Source: Salvelinus alpinus (lineage: Eukaryota; Chordata; Actinopteri; Salmoniformes; Salmonidae). Taken from it: 64,000 nt of DNA. Positions 12,301-23,875 of this stretch are shown here, piece by piece. The DNA lies in contig NC_092100.1 of assembly GCF_045679555.1 (NCBI RefSeq), positions 31,931,106 through 31,995,105 of the forward strand, in the 5' to 3' direction. A program made the position numbers and the translations under genes. Below the pieces are notes generated by a model. The model was not told where the DNA came from. It made no database searches and was given only the letters and a program-made list of their open reading frames with translations. Positions within the stretch are counted from its first letter, which is position 1, and each line of letters opens with the position of its first letter.

Positions 12301-15300
12301 ACGGAAAGTGTGATCACACAGACGTCCAGAACAGCTGGTGCTCTCATGCATGCTTCAGTGTTGCTTGCCTCGAAGCGAGCATAGAAGTAATTTAGCTCGT
12401 CTGGTAGGCTCGTCACTGGGCAGCTCTCGGCTGTGCTTCCCTTTGTAGTCCGTAATAGTTTTTTAAGCCCTGCCGCATCCGACGAGCATTGACGCTGGTG
12501 TAGTACGATTCAATCTTAGTCTTATATTGACACTGCCTGTTTGATGGTTCGTCGGAGGGCATAGCGGGATTTCATATAAGCATCCGGATTAGAGTCCCGA
12601 TCCTTGAAAGCGGCACCTCTACCCTTTAGCTCAGTGCGGATGTTGCCCGTAATCCTTGGCTTCTGGTTGGGGTATGTGTGTACGGTCACTCTGGGGACGA
12701 TGTCATCGATGCACTTATTGATGAAGCCAGTGACTACTGTGGTGTACTCCTCAATTCCATCAGAAGAATCACGGAACGTATTCCACTCTGTGCTAGCAAA
12801 ATAGTCCTGTAGCTTAGCATCTGTGTCACCTGACCACTTCCGTATTGAGCGAGTCACTGGTACTTCATGCTTTAGTTTTTGCTTGTAAGCAGGAATCAGG
12901 AGAATGGAGTTATGGTCAGATTTGCCAAATGGAGGGCGAGGGAGTGCTTTGTATGCGTCTCTGTGTGTGGAGTAAAGGTGGTCTAGAGTTTATTTTCCTC
13001 AGGTTGCACATGTAACATGCTGGTAGAAATTAGGTAAAATGGATTTAAGTTTCCCTGCATTAAAGTCCCCGGCCACTAGGAGTGCTACCTGGATGAGGAT
13101 TTTCTTGTTTGCTTATGGCCTTATACAGCTCGTTGAGTGCAGTCTTAGTGTCAGCATCGGTTTGTGGGGGTTAATAGACAGCTACGAAAAATGGTAACTA
13201 GTGTGGTCTACAGCTTATTATGAGATACATTACCTCAGGCGAGAAAAACCTAGAGATTTCCTTTAATATTAGTTTTTGTGCACCAGCTGTTATTTACAAA
13301 TAGACACAGAACGCCACCCCTTGTCTTACCGGAGGCAGCTGTTCTATCTTGCCGATGCACGGACAACTCCACCAGCTGTATGTTATCCATGTCGTCGTTC
13401 AGCCACGACTCGGATAAACATAAGATATTGCAGTTTTTATTCTCCCGTTGGTAGGTTAGTCTTGATCGGCACTCATCTATTTTTTCATCCAATGATTGCA
13501 CGTTGGCTAATAGGACTGATAGCAGCGGCGGATTAGCCATTTGCCGTCGGATCCTTACATGGCACCCCGACCTACGTCCCCGATATTTCTGCCTCTTTAT
13601 GAAAATTATGGGGATTTGTGCCTTGTCTGAAGTAAATCCTTCGCGTCCGTCCAGTACGAGGTGAGTAATCGCTGTCCTGATATCCAGAAGCTCTTTTCGG
13701 TCATAAGACACAGTGGCAGAAACAAAATAAGTTACAAATAGCGCGAAAAAGGACAACACAATAGCACAATTGGTTAGGAGCTCGTAAAACGTCAGTCAAC
13801 TCCTCCGGTGCCATTACAAGAGTGGCCTGAGGTGTATGTTGGTGTTTTTATAATATGTCCCTGTTGAAATAAAGTTGGTATTTTTTTTTACACGTTAAAT
13901 TAATACACCTTGTCTTCCACAAAAATATATTTTTTGGTGATGCATTAACTTTTGCATGTCCACTGTATCTCTTGGAAACTGTGAATCTCACTTTGTGTGC
14001 TGTATGTTCTTTAAGAATGCGGTTGTGTTCATTGAGGGTTATGAAATCTCAGAGCAGAATTGATTTGAACTTGGCAAATTGCAGCCACTTGGAATCCACA
14101 TGTGGTGGAATTTTGGGTTTCTTTACACATGAGGTCAGAGTTATTTAATGGAAATAAATGCTCAATTTGTCTTGAGACACTGAAAAAACATGGAAAAACT
14201 AAAAGGATGCTGCAGGGCTTTTTGGAATTATAGAAGTCTAAATAGAAGGCATTGCCCTTACGTAGGTTATTGTTTAAGGTTTCCAAACACACAGATAAGA
14301 CTGTATAACACTTGCTTTTATTAAAAAATGTTAGTACATAAAAAAACTGTCGCTTGTAAGTATTGGTTTTTCCATTGTTGTGTGAACTATGGTCCTAATG
14401 TTTTCTTCTCTCTACAGTGAGTCTGCAGTGTAAGATCCTAAAGTGTAACTCAGAGTTTTGGGCCTCAAGCTCCGGCCCGGAGGAGGAGTTCTGTACTGCG
14501 CTGCGGGCGTACAACAACTGTGTACGCCGCACCGCACGCACCTGCAGAGGCGACTTAGCCTACCACTCAGCCCAACATGGCATAGAGGATCTCATGAGCC
14601 AGAACAACTGCTCCAAGGAGGGGCCTACAACTCAGCCTCGAGCCCGGACCCCCGCTCCACCACCACAGCTCCAGCCTGACAGCCAGGAGCGCTCCGATGG
14701 GCCGGAGCAGTGTCATTACGAACGCAGCCTTCATCGCCAAGCCTCACCACCCAACTACACCCACTGTGGCTTCTTTGGAGACCCGCACCTCCGTACTTTC
14801 AGCGATGACTTCCAGACCTGCAAGGTTGAGGGAGCCTGGCCCCTTATCCATAACAAATACCTGTCTGTTCAGGTGACCAACACACCTGTCGTGCCTGGCT
14901 CCTCTGCTACGGCCACCAGCAAGGTGAGAGGAGCCTCTACATCTCTCTATCGTATTCACATGTTGAATCCATGACATATTGACTATATTGTGGGCACAGC
15001 ACAGTTATCAACGTCAGGCATCCCCAGACACTCTAACTACTGATCAAGTATTCTGTGATTAATTCTTTGCCAAGGACTGAAACCGTGCAAAACTACTCCC
15101 TTGAAGTAAAATGTCACCACTTCTCTTATCATCATAGAAATACCAACAGACCTTGCAAAAAAACTTCTGATAGCACCTGTCTTCTCATCGCTGCGGAGGA
15201 GTGTACAAGTGTTCTAAGTAAAGAACTCAGAAATAGCAAAAAATATAGCTTGTTACCTAGCTATGTCCACTATTACATAATTGAGCTTCCAATATGGGCC

Positions 15301-18111
15301 CATAAAGGAAAGCTGTGTTAAAATGCCAGGTAGATGTTTTTAGGAAAGGGAACATTTTGTTGTCTGTCCTGACCAAGGCTGTTACTCCTCTATTCTGCCA
15401 TTTTCTTACTAAAGAAAGCCCTTTCAGGGAATGGAAAAATATGTTGGCCTGCTTGTTTGAATCAGTAAACAGACAAATTGTACTGGAGTGATTAGTTTGT
15501 AGGAGCTCTCAAATCAAGAAATAGTATCGTAAGTAAGACCTTTGCATGTAAGGTTCTGGGCCTCTTTAATGTGGGTAGAGAAGTAGGAACAGCCGTGTGG
15601 ACTCTGGTTAATGTTTGGATCAGTTCCATCGCAGACCAAGAGGCAATACACAGACCAATTGTTGGGATCTTGATAAGGTTTACAAATGATATGCCAGTAT
15701 TATAACAGCAGTATAAACATCAAACGTTACCAGGTGGCTCCAGCCCTCTCGCTTTCTTTTGTTTTTTGTTAACAGCCAAGACTAATGTTAGGCCCACTGT
15801 ATGTGTAGCAGTCCATACCCTAGCATTGTGTGTATGTGAATTACAAACTGTTGTTTTAACTAAGTGCTCAAGCCATGCAGGAAACTGCAGACATTTTCTC
15901 CACATTAGTTGGCCCTCATACCTCATCAATTATCATTGTTTTGCTTCTATGGTACATTGGACGGCCTGGAGGGTTTACCCTGAAATGGCTTTCACTAACT
16001 TAAGGGGAAAACAAAGAACCCTGAGCATTTGTAGTCTGTGAATTCACTTAATATTCGGTCCACATTTGGTGAAATTTTGGCAATCGTGATTGTGTGACCA
16101 AAAGGCCTCCGTGCACTGTATCCTGACATCAGGGTTTACACTGAAACTTTGTCCTCAATCACATAAAGAGAAAGACCAATTTTCCATCATCAGACCTAAT
16201 GATGCACTTTCAGCATTCAGGCTTTTTTCTGTGCACTTAAGGTAATTTATATTTGTACACAGCTGTACTTGGAAACAAATTAGACAGCTTTTTAAGTTAT
16301 TCAGTCTGGACAAAGGGAAAACGATGCTACAGCCTATACAAACAAGACTTCCCTGGGTATAGATAGACCATGGCATTGCTGGAGCTCTGCTTAATATTGG
16401 CTCCTGCTGCAGTGTATGGGAACTGTCGGTTGTATACTCTACCAGTGTGACATGCTAGCTGTTCCCTTAGACTTCCAGTCATTGAGCCAATGACTATCCA
16501 CTTAAAAGCTCTTCTCAGCAGAAATATATAAAAAAGGATATTGTTTTAGCGGTGGCGACAATTTAGCAGCGATGGGCCACCGCTGCCAAATGAATATAGG
16601 GGAAACACTGACTACCTTCATTAAGGGGGATGGTTAATGAAGCAAATTGTTTCTTTATGCACAGGGTTTTTGTAGAGGTTTTTGCATGTTATTAGATAAA
16701 GTTGTCCTTTGAAAACAGGAGATTGAGGGGTGTGCTGGGTGGCAGATGACTTCACTGGGTAAGGCATTTTGGTGCTCCCCTGCCCCCTCCACTCTGAGAT
16801 CAGAGCCTCTCGGCTGTACCGGGGTCACTTCTGTGACAACGGCTCACTGGCGTCCTAATGAAACCATGCAAGTGGAGAAGTGACCAGCCTTAGTTAATTA
16901 GCCGCAGAGCATGCTCTCCCCTACTGGTACAGTGCCACTCCCCAGAGCACAGTTCTGGGGTTCACAGGCATGTTTTTCACCACTATGAATGGCTCGTCTT
17001 TGTGTCTGCACACTGAGGCCCGATTTAACATGGCCTATACCCATGTTTTCTGAGGCCGTTTACTTTGGCCTCCCCATGTTGAGACAGAGCTGAAATGTGA
17101 CACTGGGGTGGGGTCTGCATTACACAAACTACTGGTGTTCTTAATGCCAAAGCACAAAGATACCCCTCAGTCATTTGTGTAGCCCTACCACTAACTCTTG
17201 TCCACATAAACCTGACAATAGAGAGCCTCCATACAGTTTTTAAATTCAACTGGTGTTCAATGATTTCATTAATTTGATGTCTATATGTACCTTTTCTATT
17301 TTCAGCCTCAAAAGGCTCCATCATTACCTGAAACGTATTGAATGAGCTAACTATTGTTGTGCTCACTGCTATTTCTAATCCCCTCTCTCTCTTGCTACAG
17401 TTGACAATCATCTTCAAGAACTTCCAGGAGTGTGTGGACCAGAAGATGTATCATGCAGAGACAGACGAGCTGCCTGCAGCGTTCGCCGATGGCGCCAAGA
17501 ACGGCGGAGACCGCCACGGGGCCAACACGCTACGCATCGTGGAGAAGGTGCCTGGGCAGCAGGTGGAGATCCACGCACGCTACATCGGTACAACCATTGT
17601 GGTCCGGCAGGTGGGGCGATACCTGACCTTTGCTGTGCGGATGCCAGAGGAAGTAGTGAACTCTGTAGAAGACCGAGACAACCAGGACCTGTACCTCTGC
17701 CTGCACGGCTGCCCCGCCAACCAACGCATCGACTTCAGGACATTCAGGGCCCATACAGTGGAGGGCCACGGCCTGAGCCGGACTGGCAGCCCTCCCCATG
17801 GGTTTACCTACAAGGCTGCCATGGCTAAGTGTAAAGAGCGCCTCCCAGTGGAGGACCTGTACTTCCAGTCCTGTGTGTTCGACCTGCTTTCCTCTGGGGA
17901 CGTCAACTTCACCATGGCTGCCTACTATGCCTTTGAGGATGTGAAAATGCTCCACTCCAACAAGGACAAATACCACATTTATGAAAAGGATGCATTTGGG
18001 AGTAATACGGCGCCAAGGGGATCAGATGTGTTCTCGCTAGTCCTCCTCAACTTTCTGGCTGTGTTGTTGTTCATCTATAGTCCCCTGCCAACATCATCCT
18101 CATTATGCTAG
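3322..18111 (+). CDS. rgma: Repulsive guidance molecule A, complete four-exon coding sequence
   Basis: Coding exons: 3322-3335, 8091-8209, 14418-14923 and 17401-18111 (stop TAG 18109-18111). All junctions are GT/AG and in frame, giving 450 codons (449 aa; human RGMA is 450 aa from memory). RGMa is a GPI-anchored neural guidance protein that binds neogenin and acts as a BMP co-receptor. Seen in the protein: a hydrophobic signal segment at about residues 31-44, the family start [11 protein letters not shown], an RGD at 88-90 within [10 protein letters not shown], and a partial von Willebrand D region with the autocleavage site GDPH at 165-168 (cut D166-P167). N-glycosylation sequons occur at NCS, NYT and NFT. 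The hydrophobic C-terminal tail after [14 protein letters not shown] fits a GPI signal. The start at 3322 lies in a 14-nt coding piece; M17 (8125) or M19 (8131) could also be used. The gene converges on chd2. The family call is firm; the RGMa paralogue call rests on sequence and on the chd2 neighbour. Confidence 0.95.
4564..4841. mobile_element. Short DNA-transposon MITE
   Basis: Inverted ends TACAGATGTAGGATCTTAA and TTAAGATCCTACATATGT bound about 280 bp with no coding potential. It lies in rgma intron 1. Confidence 0.7.
6138..6898 (+). mobile_element. Tc1-like transposon remnant with N-terminal transposase fragment
   Basis: Inverted ends CTGAACAAAGATATAAATGC and its inverse (TATATTTTTGTTCAGTG, 6881-6896). 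The interior encodes only the helix-turn-helix part of a Tc1 transposase on the plus strand ([20 protein letters not shown], 6510-6570; [17 protein letters not shown]), with the catalytic half deleted. The terminal sequence is typical of a very abundant fish family. Confidence 0.75.
7640..7720 (+). repeat. GGTTAGG-rich dispersed repeat fragment
   Basis: Degenerate tandem TTAGG/GGTTAG units (GTTAGGATAATTAATGTAGC, GGTTAAGGTTAGCAAAGGGG) resemble a dispersed fish repeat. They are interspersed rather than telomeric. Boundaries are uncertain. Confidence 0.35.
8091..8209 (+). CDS. rgma: rgma coding exon 2 (signal peptide)
   Basis: The acceptor is a pyrimidine-rich tract ending ccaccag and the donor is CTG|gtaaga. 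The exon encodes residues 5-44, including [11 protein letters not shown] and the hydrophobic core [10 protein letters not shown] that targets the protein to the secretory pathway. Two in-frame ATGs (8125 and 8131) could serve as alternative starts. Confidence 0.88.
9141..9220 (-). repeat. HpaI-type SINE, 3' fragment
   Basis: The minus strand reads the SINE 3' part: AAGATTTTGTTCTTAACCAA, then GCCAAGTTAAATAAAGGTAA. The tRNA-like head is absent. Confidence 0.7.
9646..9661 (+). repeat. Poly-C run
   Basis: About 16 consecutive C residues in rgma intron 2; such runs are prone to length error in assemblies. Confidence 0.7.
10010..13800 (-). mobile_element. CR1/L2-group LINE, inactive, interrupted at 11244-12276
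   Basis: Minus strand. Endonuclease region at 13759-13250 ([33 protein letters not shown]), linker pieces at 12857-12522 and 12416-12225, reverse transcriptase at 11080-10610 ([36 protein letters not shown]), C-terminal part at 10365-10162. The codon before the FADD active site is a stop (TAG), and several frameshifts break the frame. The 3' end is near 10010. A second copy lies at 59310-62287 in the opposite orientation. Lies antisense in rgma intron 2. Confidence 0.85.
11244..12276. mobile_element. TTAA-flanked non-autonomous DNA element, 1033 bp, nested in the LINE
   Basis: TTAA at 11240-11243 and 12277-12280 bracket the insert exactly; joining the flanks restores the LINE reading. The left end is CTTCTTATGGATAGGGGGCA. 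It shares GATAGAAAACRCTCTGAAGTTTC with the element at 35090. TTAA target duplication is the hallmark of piggyBac-type transposons. No transposase was seen. Confidence 0.75.
14418..14923 (+). CDS. rgma: rgma coding exon 3 (N-terminal cysteine-rich domain and autocleavage site)
   Basis: The acceptor is tctctctacag and the donor is AGCAAG|gtgaga. The exon encodes residues 45-213: the paired-cysteine N-terminal domain with RGD, a proline-rich linker less conserved in the family, and the GDPH cleavage site. Cleavage leaves two fragments that stay joined by disulphides in the mature RGM family. Confidence 0.95.
14924..17400 (+). other. rgma: rgma intron 3
   Basis: A 2.5-kb intron with no coding exon. 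A short repeat-like GC-rich stretch at about 16540-16612 resembles a common teleost dispersed repeat. The stretch 16720-16930 is GC-rich compared with its surroundings and might be a conserved regulatory element; that cannot be judged from one genome. Confidence 0.6.
16540..16612. repeat. Dispersed repeat fragment
   Basis: GCGGTGGCGACAATTTAGCA and CCACCGCTGCCAAATGAATA form an imperfect inverted repeat followed by GGGGAAACACTG, a combination common in teleost dispersed repeats. The family is not named. Confidence 0.35.
17401..18111 (+). CDS. rgma: rgma terminal coding exon (C-terminal domain and GPI signal)
   Basis: The acceptor is cttgctacag and the exon runs in frame to TAG. It encodes residues 214-449. 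It includes [20 protein letters not shown] and MLHSNKDK, which are typical of RGMs, then a short variable segment and a hydrophobic tail. The tail and the absence of following charged residues fit GPI anchoring. A long antisense reading frame at 17530-17976 is a composition shadow. Confidence 0.96.
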   Translation: MTIIFKNFQECVDQKMYHAETDELPAAFADGAKNGGDRHGANTLRIVEKVPGQQVEIHARYIGTTIVVRQVGRYLTFAVRMPEEVVNSVEDRDNQDLYLCLHGCPANQRIDFRTFRAHTVEGHGLSRTGSPPHGFTYKAAMAKCKERLPVEDLYFQSCVFDLLSSGDVNFTMAAYYAFEDVKMLHSNKDKYHIYEKDAFGSNTAPRGSDVFSLVLLNFLAVLLFIYSPLPTSSSLC

Positions 18112-18675
18112 CTGTCAGTGGGTGTGAAACAGTGCTCTCAGAGCAGCCCATGTGCAATCAAACTCATCCCAGCCATGGTTTCATCATTGTTTTGTTGTTG
18201 TCATCATGTGTTGACTTCCATCTGGTGGTGAGGTGAGCTCTATGTGCTCCCACCTATCATTACATTCATTCTGCTGGTTTAAGGACTGGTCCTTTGATGA
18301 AGGGGAGCGGTGGTGAGTGAGAAGAGCCCAGGAGCCCCAGTACTTTGGATATCAAGCTGGGATTAAATCCCACATTTCCACTGGGACTGCATGTGCCTAT
18401 GGGAAGTGAGATGAGATTATCTCTTGCAGAAAGAAGAGTTTGCTGATCTCCTCACGGGTTCCAAGCCAGTGGAGCTCTCTGTGGCTCATGGGTGTGGGCT
18501 AGACGACATGACGGGCTTTTGTTAACCTCTGGCCAGACGTAGCTCCCTGTTTGATCTTCCAGCTTTGGAAAAGCTGTAGCTTTTTGGAGGAAGCTCTCAG
18601 CCAAAAGGATGTCAGAGCAGCGAGTCTAGTTGTCTGCTGTGGAGATTAATAGGTCATAACGCCAGGTCTTTTGTA

Positions 18676-18725
18676 ACATTGTGTGTTTGTTTGTCTGTTT
18701 GTTTGTCTGTCTGTGTGTGTGCGTT
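18676..18725 (+). repeat. TTTG/TCTG microsatellite
   Basis: Tandem tttg/tctg units passing into tgtgtgtg in the rgma 3'UTR. Low-complexity and probably length-variable. Confidence 0.7.
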
Positions 18726-19289
18726 GCGCACCTCTGTGGTTAATTGTGTGCTCCAGAAACGGTTGTGTGTGAGTGTTACTCAAAAGTGCAAGAAATCTTT
18801 CCTTGGGAGAAATATTTCCTAATGTTGTTATATTGCACCCCAGGTTCCAATATAGACCCGTCATGGTGGCCTAGAGTCAGTTGAAACTGCCTCTGCCTGC
18901 CAAGTGGTTACTTCTAAGTGAACTGGCAGACAGTAAAAAAATATTTTCACAACTTTTTACTTGTCAATCAGTGTCAAAAAGACTTAGTTCAAATATTGCT
19001 GTTTTTAAAGTGTTAAGTATGATAAATGTATTTTTTGTATCAGGTCTAATTAGGAATGGAGATGTTAATAAGGAAAAAGCCCGGAGCAAACTTTACCAAG
19101 GGCACACAATGCAGAAACGCAGATCACGTTTACACAGTATCTCTCTTCATTCAACCCATCAACCAACCAACTTTCATGTTCAATTTCTACAGATCATTTG
19201 TGAATGATTTGTCTTGTCTAGGCAGTCAACAGTTCCCCGCAGATGTATGTATATTGGCAATGTGATGGGTTTGAGAAAGGTATAGTCAC

Positions 19290-19975
19290 ACTAGGTTAAA
19301 ATAAAATGTTTTCCCACCCGTGGTGTGTTTCCACCAAATGGACTTGTTGCGGATACAAATCAGTGTGATGACGTAGTGCACACAACATGTACTTTAAGTT
19401 AAATGTGTTTCCATCATATTTTCAACTCTACCGATAGTTTTGTCACAAATTGTAGAAAATGTACCTACTCTGGTCTTGACACATGCGCTCTAGCCAACAG
19501 CTGGCAGATACAGTGCAGGTAGGCTAGTCTACATTATTATGGATAAGAGCAAGAATATTTGTCAAATGGCAGTCAATCATCATGTCACCAGAATAAGACC
19601 CTCAACATTTATTGGAAAGGAGCATCAAGCTCATCACTGTGCACTTTCACCACCCTGTGAAGTTCATTTATTTCATCTGTAGTCTAATAAATAGCATTGT
19701 TTCCCTAGTCGGAGGACACATCATATCATCACGTGACTCCCAAGTTCTTCGATATGATGGTTATTCTATTAATATTTGTGCACAAAGGGGTTTCCACTGC
19801 CATTTCTCGCATAATTAATTTTTACCAACACAAAAAGATCCCACCATGTTGAATGAACAAATTATTTCTCGGCATTTATAAAATTATACCAAAACCTCCT
19901 GTTTCTAACACCACTGTCGTGATTTGTTTTATACGGTATGATTTTACTCACATAACTGTGGATGGAAACGTAGAG
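19290..19975. repeat. Possible dispersed repeat in the rgma 3'UTR
   Basis: Ends containing GTGTTTCCACCAAATGGACT and GTGGATGGAAAC are partly inverse to each other, and the interior motifs look like a salmonid dispersed repeat. Boundaries and superfamily are uncertain. Confidence 0.3.
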
Positions 19976-20247
19976 AGCAGGCCCTGTATGTAAAAGAGGG
20001 TGTTGACATGGCTCCGCTATAGGGAACGTACGACTTGCATCTGTCTGTAGACCTGTTAATTGATGGCTTTAATCTTTGCCAAAGAACAAGCCCTGGTGCC
20101 AACAATTTTCCCAACAGCTGAATTTTCACTTCTCTCTTTCTCTGTGAACTTTTGCGATAGTTTCCATTTGGATTGTGTAGAACGCTGGTGCTACTACTTG
20201 ATTTTGAATGTAATCTTCTGTCATATGTGACATGCATGCAGCTACAG

Positions 20248-20935
20248 CAGTGGAGGCTGGTGGGAGGAGCTATAAGAGGACTGGCTCATCTTAAAGGCTG
20301 GAATGGAACGCATGGTTTCTATATGTTTAATGCCTTTCCATTTATTCCATTCAATGGTGTAAATTACTTAAGTAGTACTTTAAAGTGTTTTACTTAAGTC
20401 ATTTTTGAGGTATCTGTATTTTACTATTTATATTTTTAACAACTTTTACTTAACTACATTCCTGAAGAAAAGTATGTACTTTTTACTCCATACATTTTCC
20501 CTGACACCCAAAAGTACTCGATACATTTTGAATGCTTAGCAGGACAGAAAATGGTCAAATTCGCACACCTGGTCATCCCTATTGTCTCTGATCTGGCGGA
20601 CTCACTAAACACATGCTTTGTTTGTAGATGTTGGAGTGTGACCCTGGCTATCCGTCTGGTTTGCTTAATATAAGGAATTTTAAATGATTCATACTTTTAC
20701 TTTTGATACTTAAGTATATTTTAGCAACTACATTTACTTTTGATACTTAAGTATATTAAACACATACGTTTAGACTTTTCCTCAAGTAGTATTTTACTGG
20801 GGGACTTTTACTTGAGTCATTTTCTATTAAGGTATCTTTACTTTTATTCAAGTATGATATTTGAGTACTTTTTCCACCACTGATTCCATTCCAGCCATTA
20901 CAATGAGCTCGTGCTCCTCCCACCAGCCTCCACTG
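20248..20935. mobile_element. hAT-type MITE (outer), split by a second hAT insertion
   Basis: TIR CAGTGGAGGCTGGTGGGAGG at 20248 and its inverse, CCTCCCACCAGCCTCCACTG, ending 20935. Flanking 8-mers agctacag and atctacag match 7 of 8, fitting a hAT target duplication. Host of the insert at 20352-20882. Confidence 0.8.
20352..20882. mobile_element. hAT-type non-autonomous element nested in the outer MITE
   Basis: Ends CAATGGTGTAAATTACTTAA and GAGTACTTTTTCCACCACTG are inverse. Perfect 8-bp target duplication ATTCCATT at 20344-20351 and 20883-20890. About 530 bp, AT-rich, no open frame. Confidence 0.82.
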
Positions 20936-22376
20936 ATCTACAGTACCATTTTGATGTGTTGCAGTTTCCCCATTGCATTGTCTGTGTAATTATTTCATTC
21001 ACTAGTAAGCCTAAGGGCTCGTTTAAATTCGTACAGAGGAAGTTCAGCGAAATTGAAAGGTAATTTCTGATTGAGCCGACACATGCAGCGTTTATCGTGA
21101 ATGCAGTCTCCGCGAGCCAGGAACCTTGCCTTTAAATGTCAATCATGCTATAGCGCTGAACTTCCACGATACAGATTTAATCAAGTTGTAAATCTTGAGG
21201 CTGAGGTACTAATACTTCAAAGGCATGTTATATGAAGAAGACATTGAACCTTTCATTCTGGTTGGATCTTTATTTTGCATTATTTGTTGTATACCCAAGT
21301 AAGGATAAAACCTTGTCAGACGATTTGCTTTGGGTTTTTTTTTCGATTTCATCTCGGTTGAATATTTTGGGGTTTTACCTTCCTAGTCCCTTAGCACTCA
21401 TCTATTAAACAACTTAACAAGGTAATATATCCTTACACTGAAGTATTTGCCCTAACTACTGCTATGGGAGCATGTGCAGTTCTTAGTCTGGCCTAAAAAG
21501 ATGATCAAAGAAACAAAAATGATTGTAACACTGAATCTTGTGTTTATAGATGTAATTTGTATTGTGAGTTTGATATATGGTTCTACATGTGTGATTGTAT
21601 ATATGTTTGTGTTGTTGAATTGCTAAAATATTGTATTATCTGTTGTGTTGAATTTATCACTACAGTTTTGTATATGAGAAAAGGTTTGTTGAATGTGACC
21701 TTTTTTTTATTTAAAAAGGATTTAGTGAAAACGTGAACATTACAAAGCTGTTGGGTTGTCAGGGCCTAGTTTTCAGCTATCAATTAATGGCAGGAATCCT
21801 ATACTGGTTACTGTAGTTTCAGAGCATTCCTTTACCTGCTCAGGAGCAGACAAGTTAACCTTGATTCCATCCACCTAGATATCTACAAAGGGAATACAAG
21901 AAAGTTTGTTTGGTGTTCTTGTCTTTAATTTTAAAGCACTTTATGTTTTTTCACTTGGCTCTTACTTGGTTTGAACTTGATTGTGAATAGAGGTTGTCAG
22001 ACTTGTAACGGTAGAAAAATATGGAATAAAAAAAACATGTCCGATTGGGAGAAGCCAGAAAGATCAAATTGTGTTTGTAGGACAAAAGCGGTGCCACACA
22101 AACTGTTTATACTGTAAAGTATTTATTAAATAAAAGAGACAGCACCCAAAGTTAACCTCTTTTTGTTTCATTGTGATAATGATTTTTTTTTTAATTCTTG
22201 ATTCCCAGTGCTGTTGCATTCAGTGCCTTGATTTGCTTAGTTACACTGCCCCCTGGTGTAAGCGTTTAATGGTATGAATACATTTGAACTGCTCCGGGGA
22301 GTCCTGACATATCATACAAAACAAGCATCTCGATAGTAATCCAGGTGTTAGCCATGGATGTTCATATTAGCAGATA

Positions 22377-23875
22377 CAGTGCATTCCGGAAGTATTCAGA
22401 CCCCTTCACTTTGTTACAGCCTTATTCTAAAATTGATTAAATAAAACATTTCCTCAATCTACACACAATACCCTATAATGAAAAACAGAACAGGTTTAGA
22501 CATTTGCAAATGTATTAAAAACAGAAACCTTATCTGAATAACTATTCAGACCTTTGCTATGAGACTCGAAATTGAGCTCAGGTGCATCCTGTTTCCATTG
22601 ATCATCCTTGATGTTTCTACAACTTGGAGTCCACCTGAGGGAAATTCAATTGATTGGACATGATTTGGAAAGGCACACAACTGTCTATATAATGTTTCAC
22701 AGTTGACAGTGCATATCAGAGCAAAAACCTAACAATGAGGTCGAAGGAATTGTCCGTAGAGCTCTAAGACAGGATTGTGTCGATGCACAGATCTGGGGAC
22801 GGGTAACAAAACATTTCTGCAGCATTGAAGGTCCCCAAGAGCACAGTGACTTCCATTCTTAAATGGAAGAAGTTTGGAACCACCAAGACTCTACCTAGAG
22901 CTGACCACTGGGCCAAACTGAGCAATAGGGAGAGAAAGGCCTTGGTCAGGGAGGTGACCAACAACCTGATGGTCACTGTGACAGAGCTCCAGTTCCTCTG
23001 TGGAGATGGAGACCCTTCCAGAATGACAACTGTCTCAGCAGCGGTCCACCAGTCAGGCCTTTATCGTAGAGTGGCCAGACAGAAGCCTCTCCTCAGTAAA
23101 ATGCAGGACAGTCCTTTAGGTGCCAAGTGGGCTCTCAGACCATGAGAAAGTAGATTCTGGTCTGATTTGAACTATTTGGCATGGATACCAAGCATCAGGT
23201 CTGGAGGAAACCAGGCATCACTCACCTGGCCAATACCATCCCTACAGTAAAGCATGCTGGTGTTAGTATCATGCTGTGGGGATGTTTTTCAGCGGTAGGG
23301 ACTGGGAGACTAGTCAGGATCGAGGGAAAGATGGAGAAAAGTACAGAGATCCTTGATGAAAACCTCTAAAGAGCAATCAGGACCTAAAACTTGGGCAACG
23401 GTTCACCTTCCAACAGGACAGCGACCCAAAGTACACAGCCAAGACGATGCAGGAGTGGCTTCAGGACAAGTCTCAATGTACTTGTGGCCCAGCCAGAGCC
23501 CGGACTTGAACTCGATCGAACATCTCTGGAGAGACGCTACCCATCCAACCTGACAGAGCTTGAGAGGATCTGCAGAGAAGAATGGGGGAAAATTCCCTAA
23601 ATACAGTTGTGCCAAGCTTGTAGCGTCATACCCAAGAGGACTCCAGGCTGCCAAAGGTGCGTCAACAAAGTACTGAGTAAAGGGTCTGAATACTTATGTA
23701 ATTGCCATTTTTGTAAAAAAAATTATACATTTGCTAAAATTTCTAAAAACCAGTTTTTGCTTTGTTATTATGGGGTATTGTGTGTCGATTGACAGAAAAA
23801 ACAATTTAATCCATTTTAGAATAAGGCTGTAACCGAACAAAATGTGGGAAAAGTGAATGCTTTCTGAATGCACTG
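22377..23875 (+). mobile_element. Tc1-like transposon, nearly full length but degenerate
   Basis: TIR CAGTGCATTCCGGAAGTATTC and its inverse ending 23875, with TA on both sides (22375-22376, 23876-23877). Plus-strand transposase pieces: the helix-turn-helix part around 22830-23140 (KVPKSTVTSILKWKKFGTTK), then [19 protein letters not shown] near 23235-23290 and WPSQSPDLNSIEHLW near 23485-23530, in shifted frames with stops between. Fills most of the rgma-chd2 intergenic gap. Same family as the element at 40539. Confidence 0.85.

Larger units (their letters stand above)
8210..14417 (+). other. rgma: rgma intron 2
   Basis: A 6.2-kb intron. It contains an antisense SINE fragment (9141-9220), a poly-C run (about 9646-9661) and a nearly complete antisense LINE (10010-13800), itself split by a TTAA-flanked element. 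The other sequence shows no recognisable gene. Confidence 0.75.
18112..22150 (+). other. rgma: rgma 3'UTR, probable extent
   Basis: Non-coding sequence follows the stop. The first strong poly(A) signal cluster in a unique stretch is AATAAA at 22129-22134, preceded by T-rich sequence; AATAAA also occurs near 19303 and 22024. Long 3'UTRs are usual for RGMA, so the message may extend to about 22.15 kb and would then carry the nested hAT insert at 20248-20935. No proof of transcription can be had from sequence alone. Confidence 0.45.

Noticed and set aside
17530-17976. 148-codon antisense frame over the last rgma exon
   Set aside because: It mirrors the codon bias of the rgma exon and has no domain.
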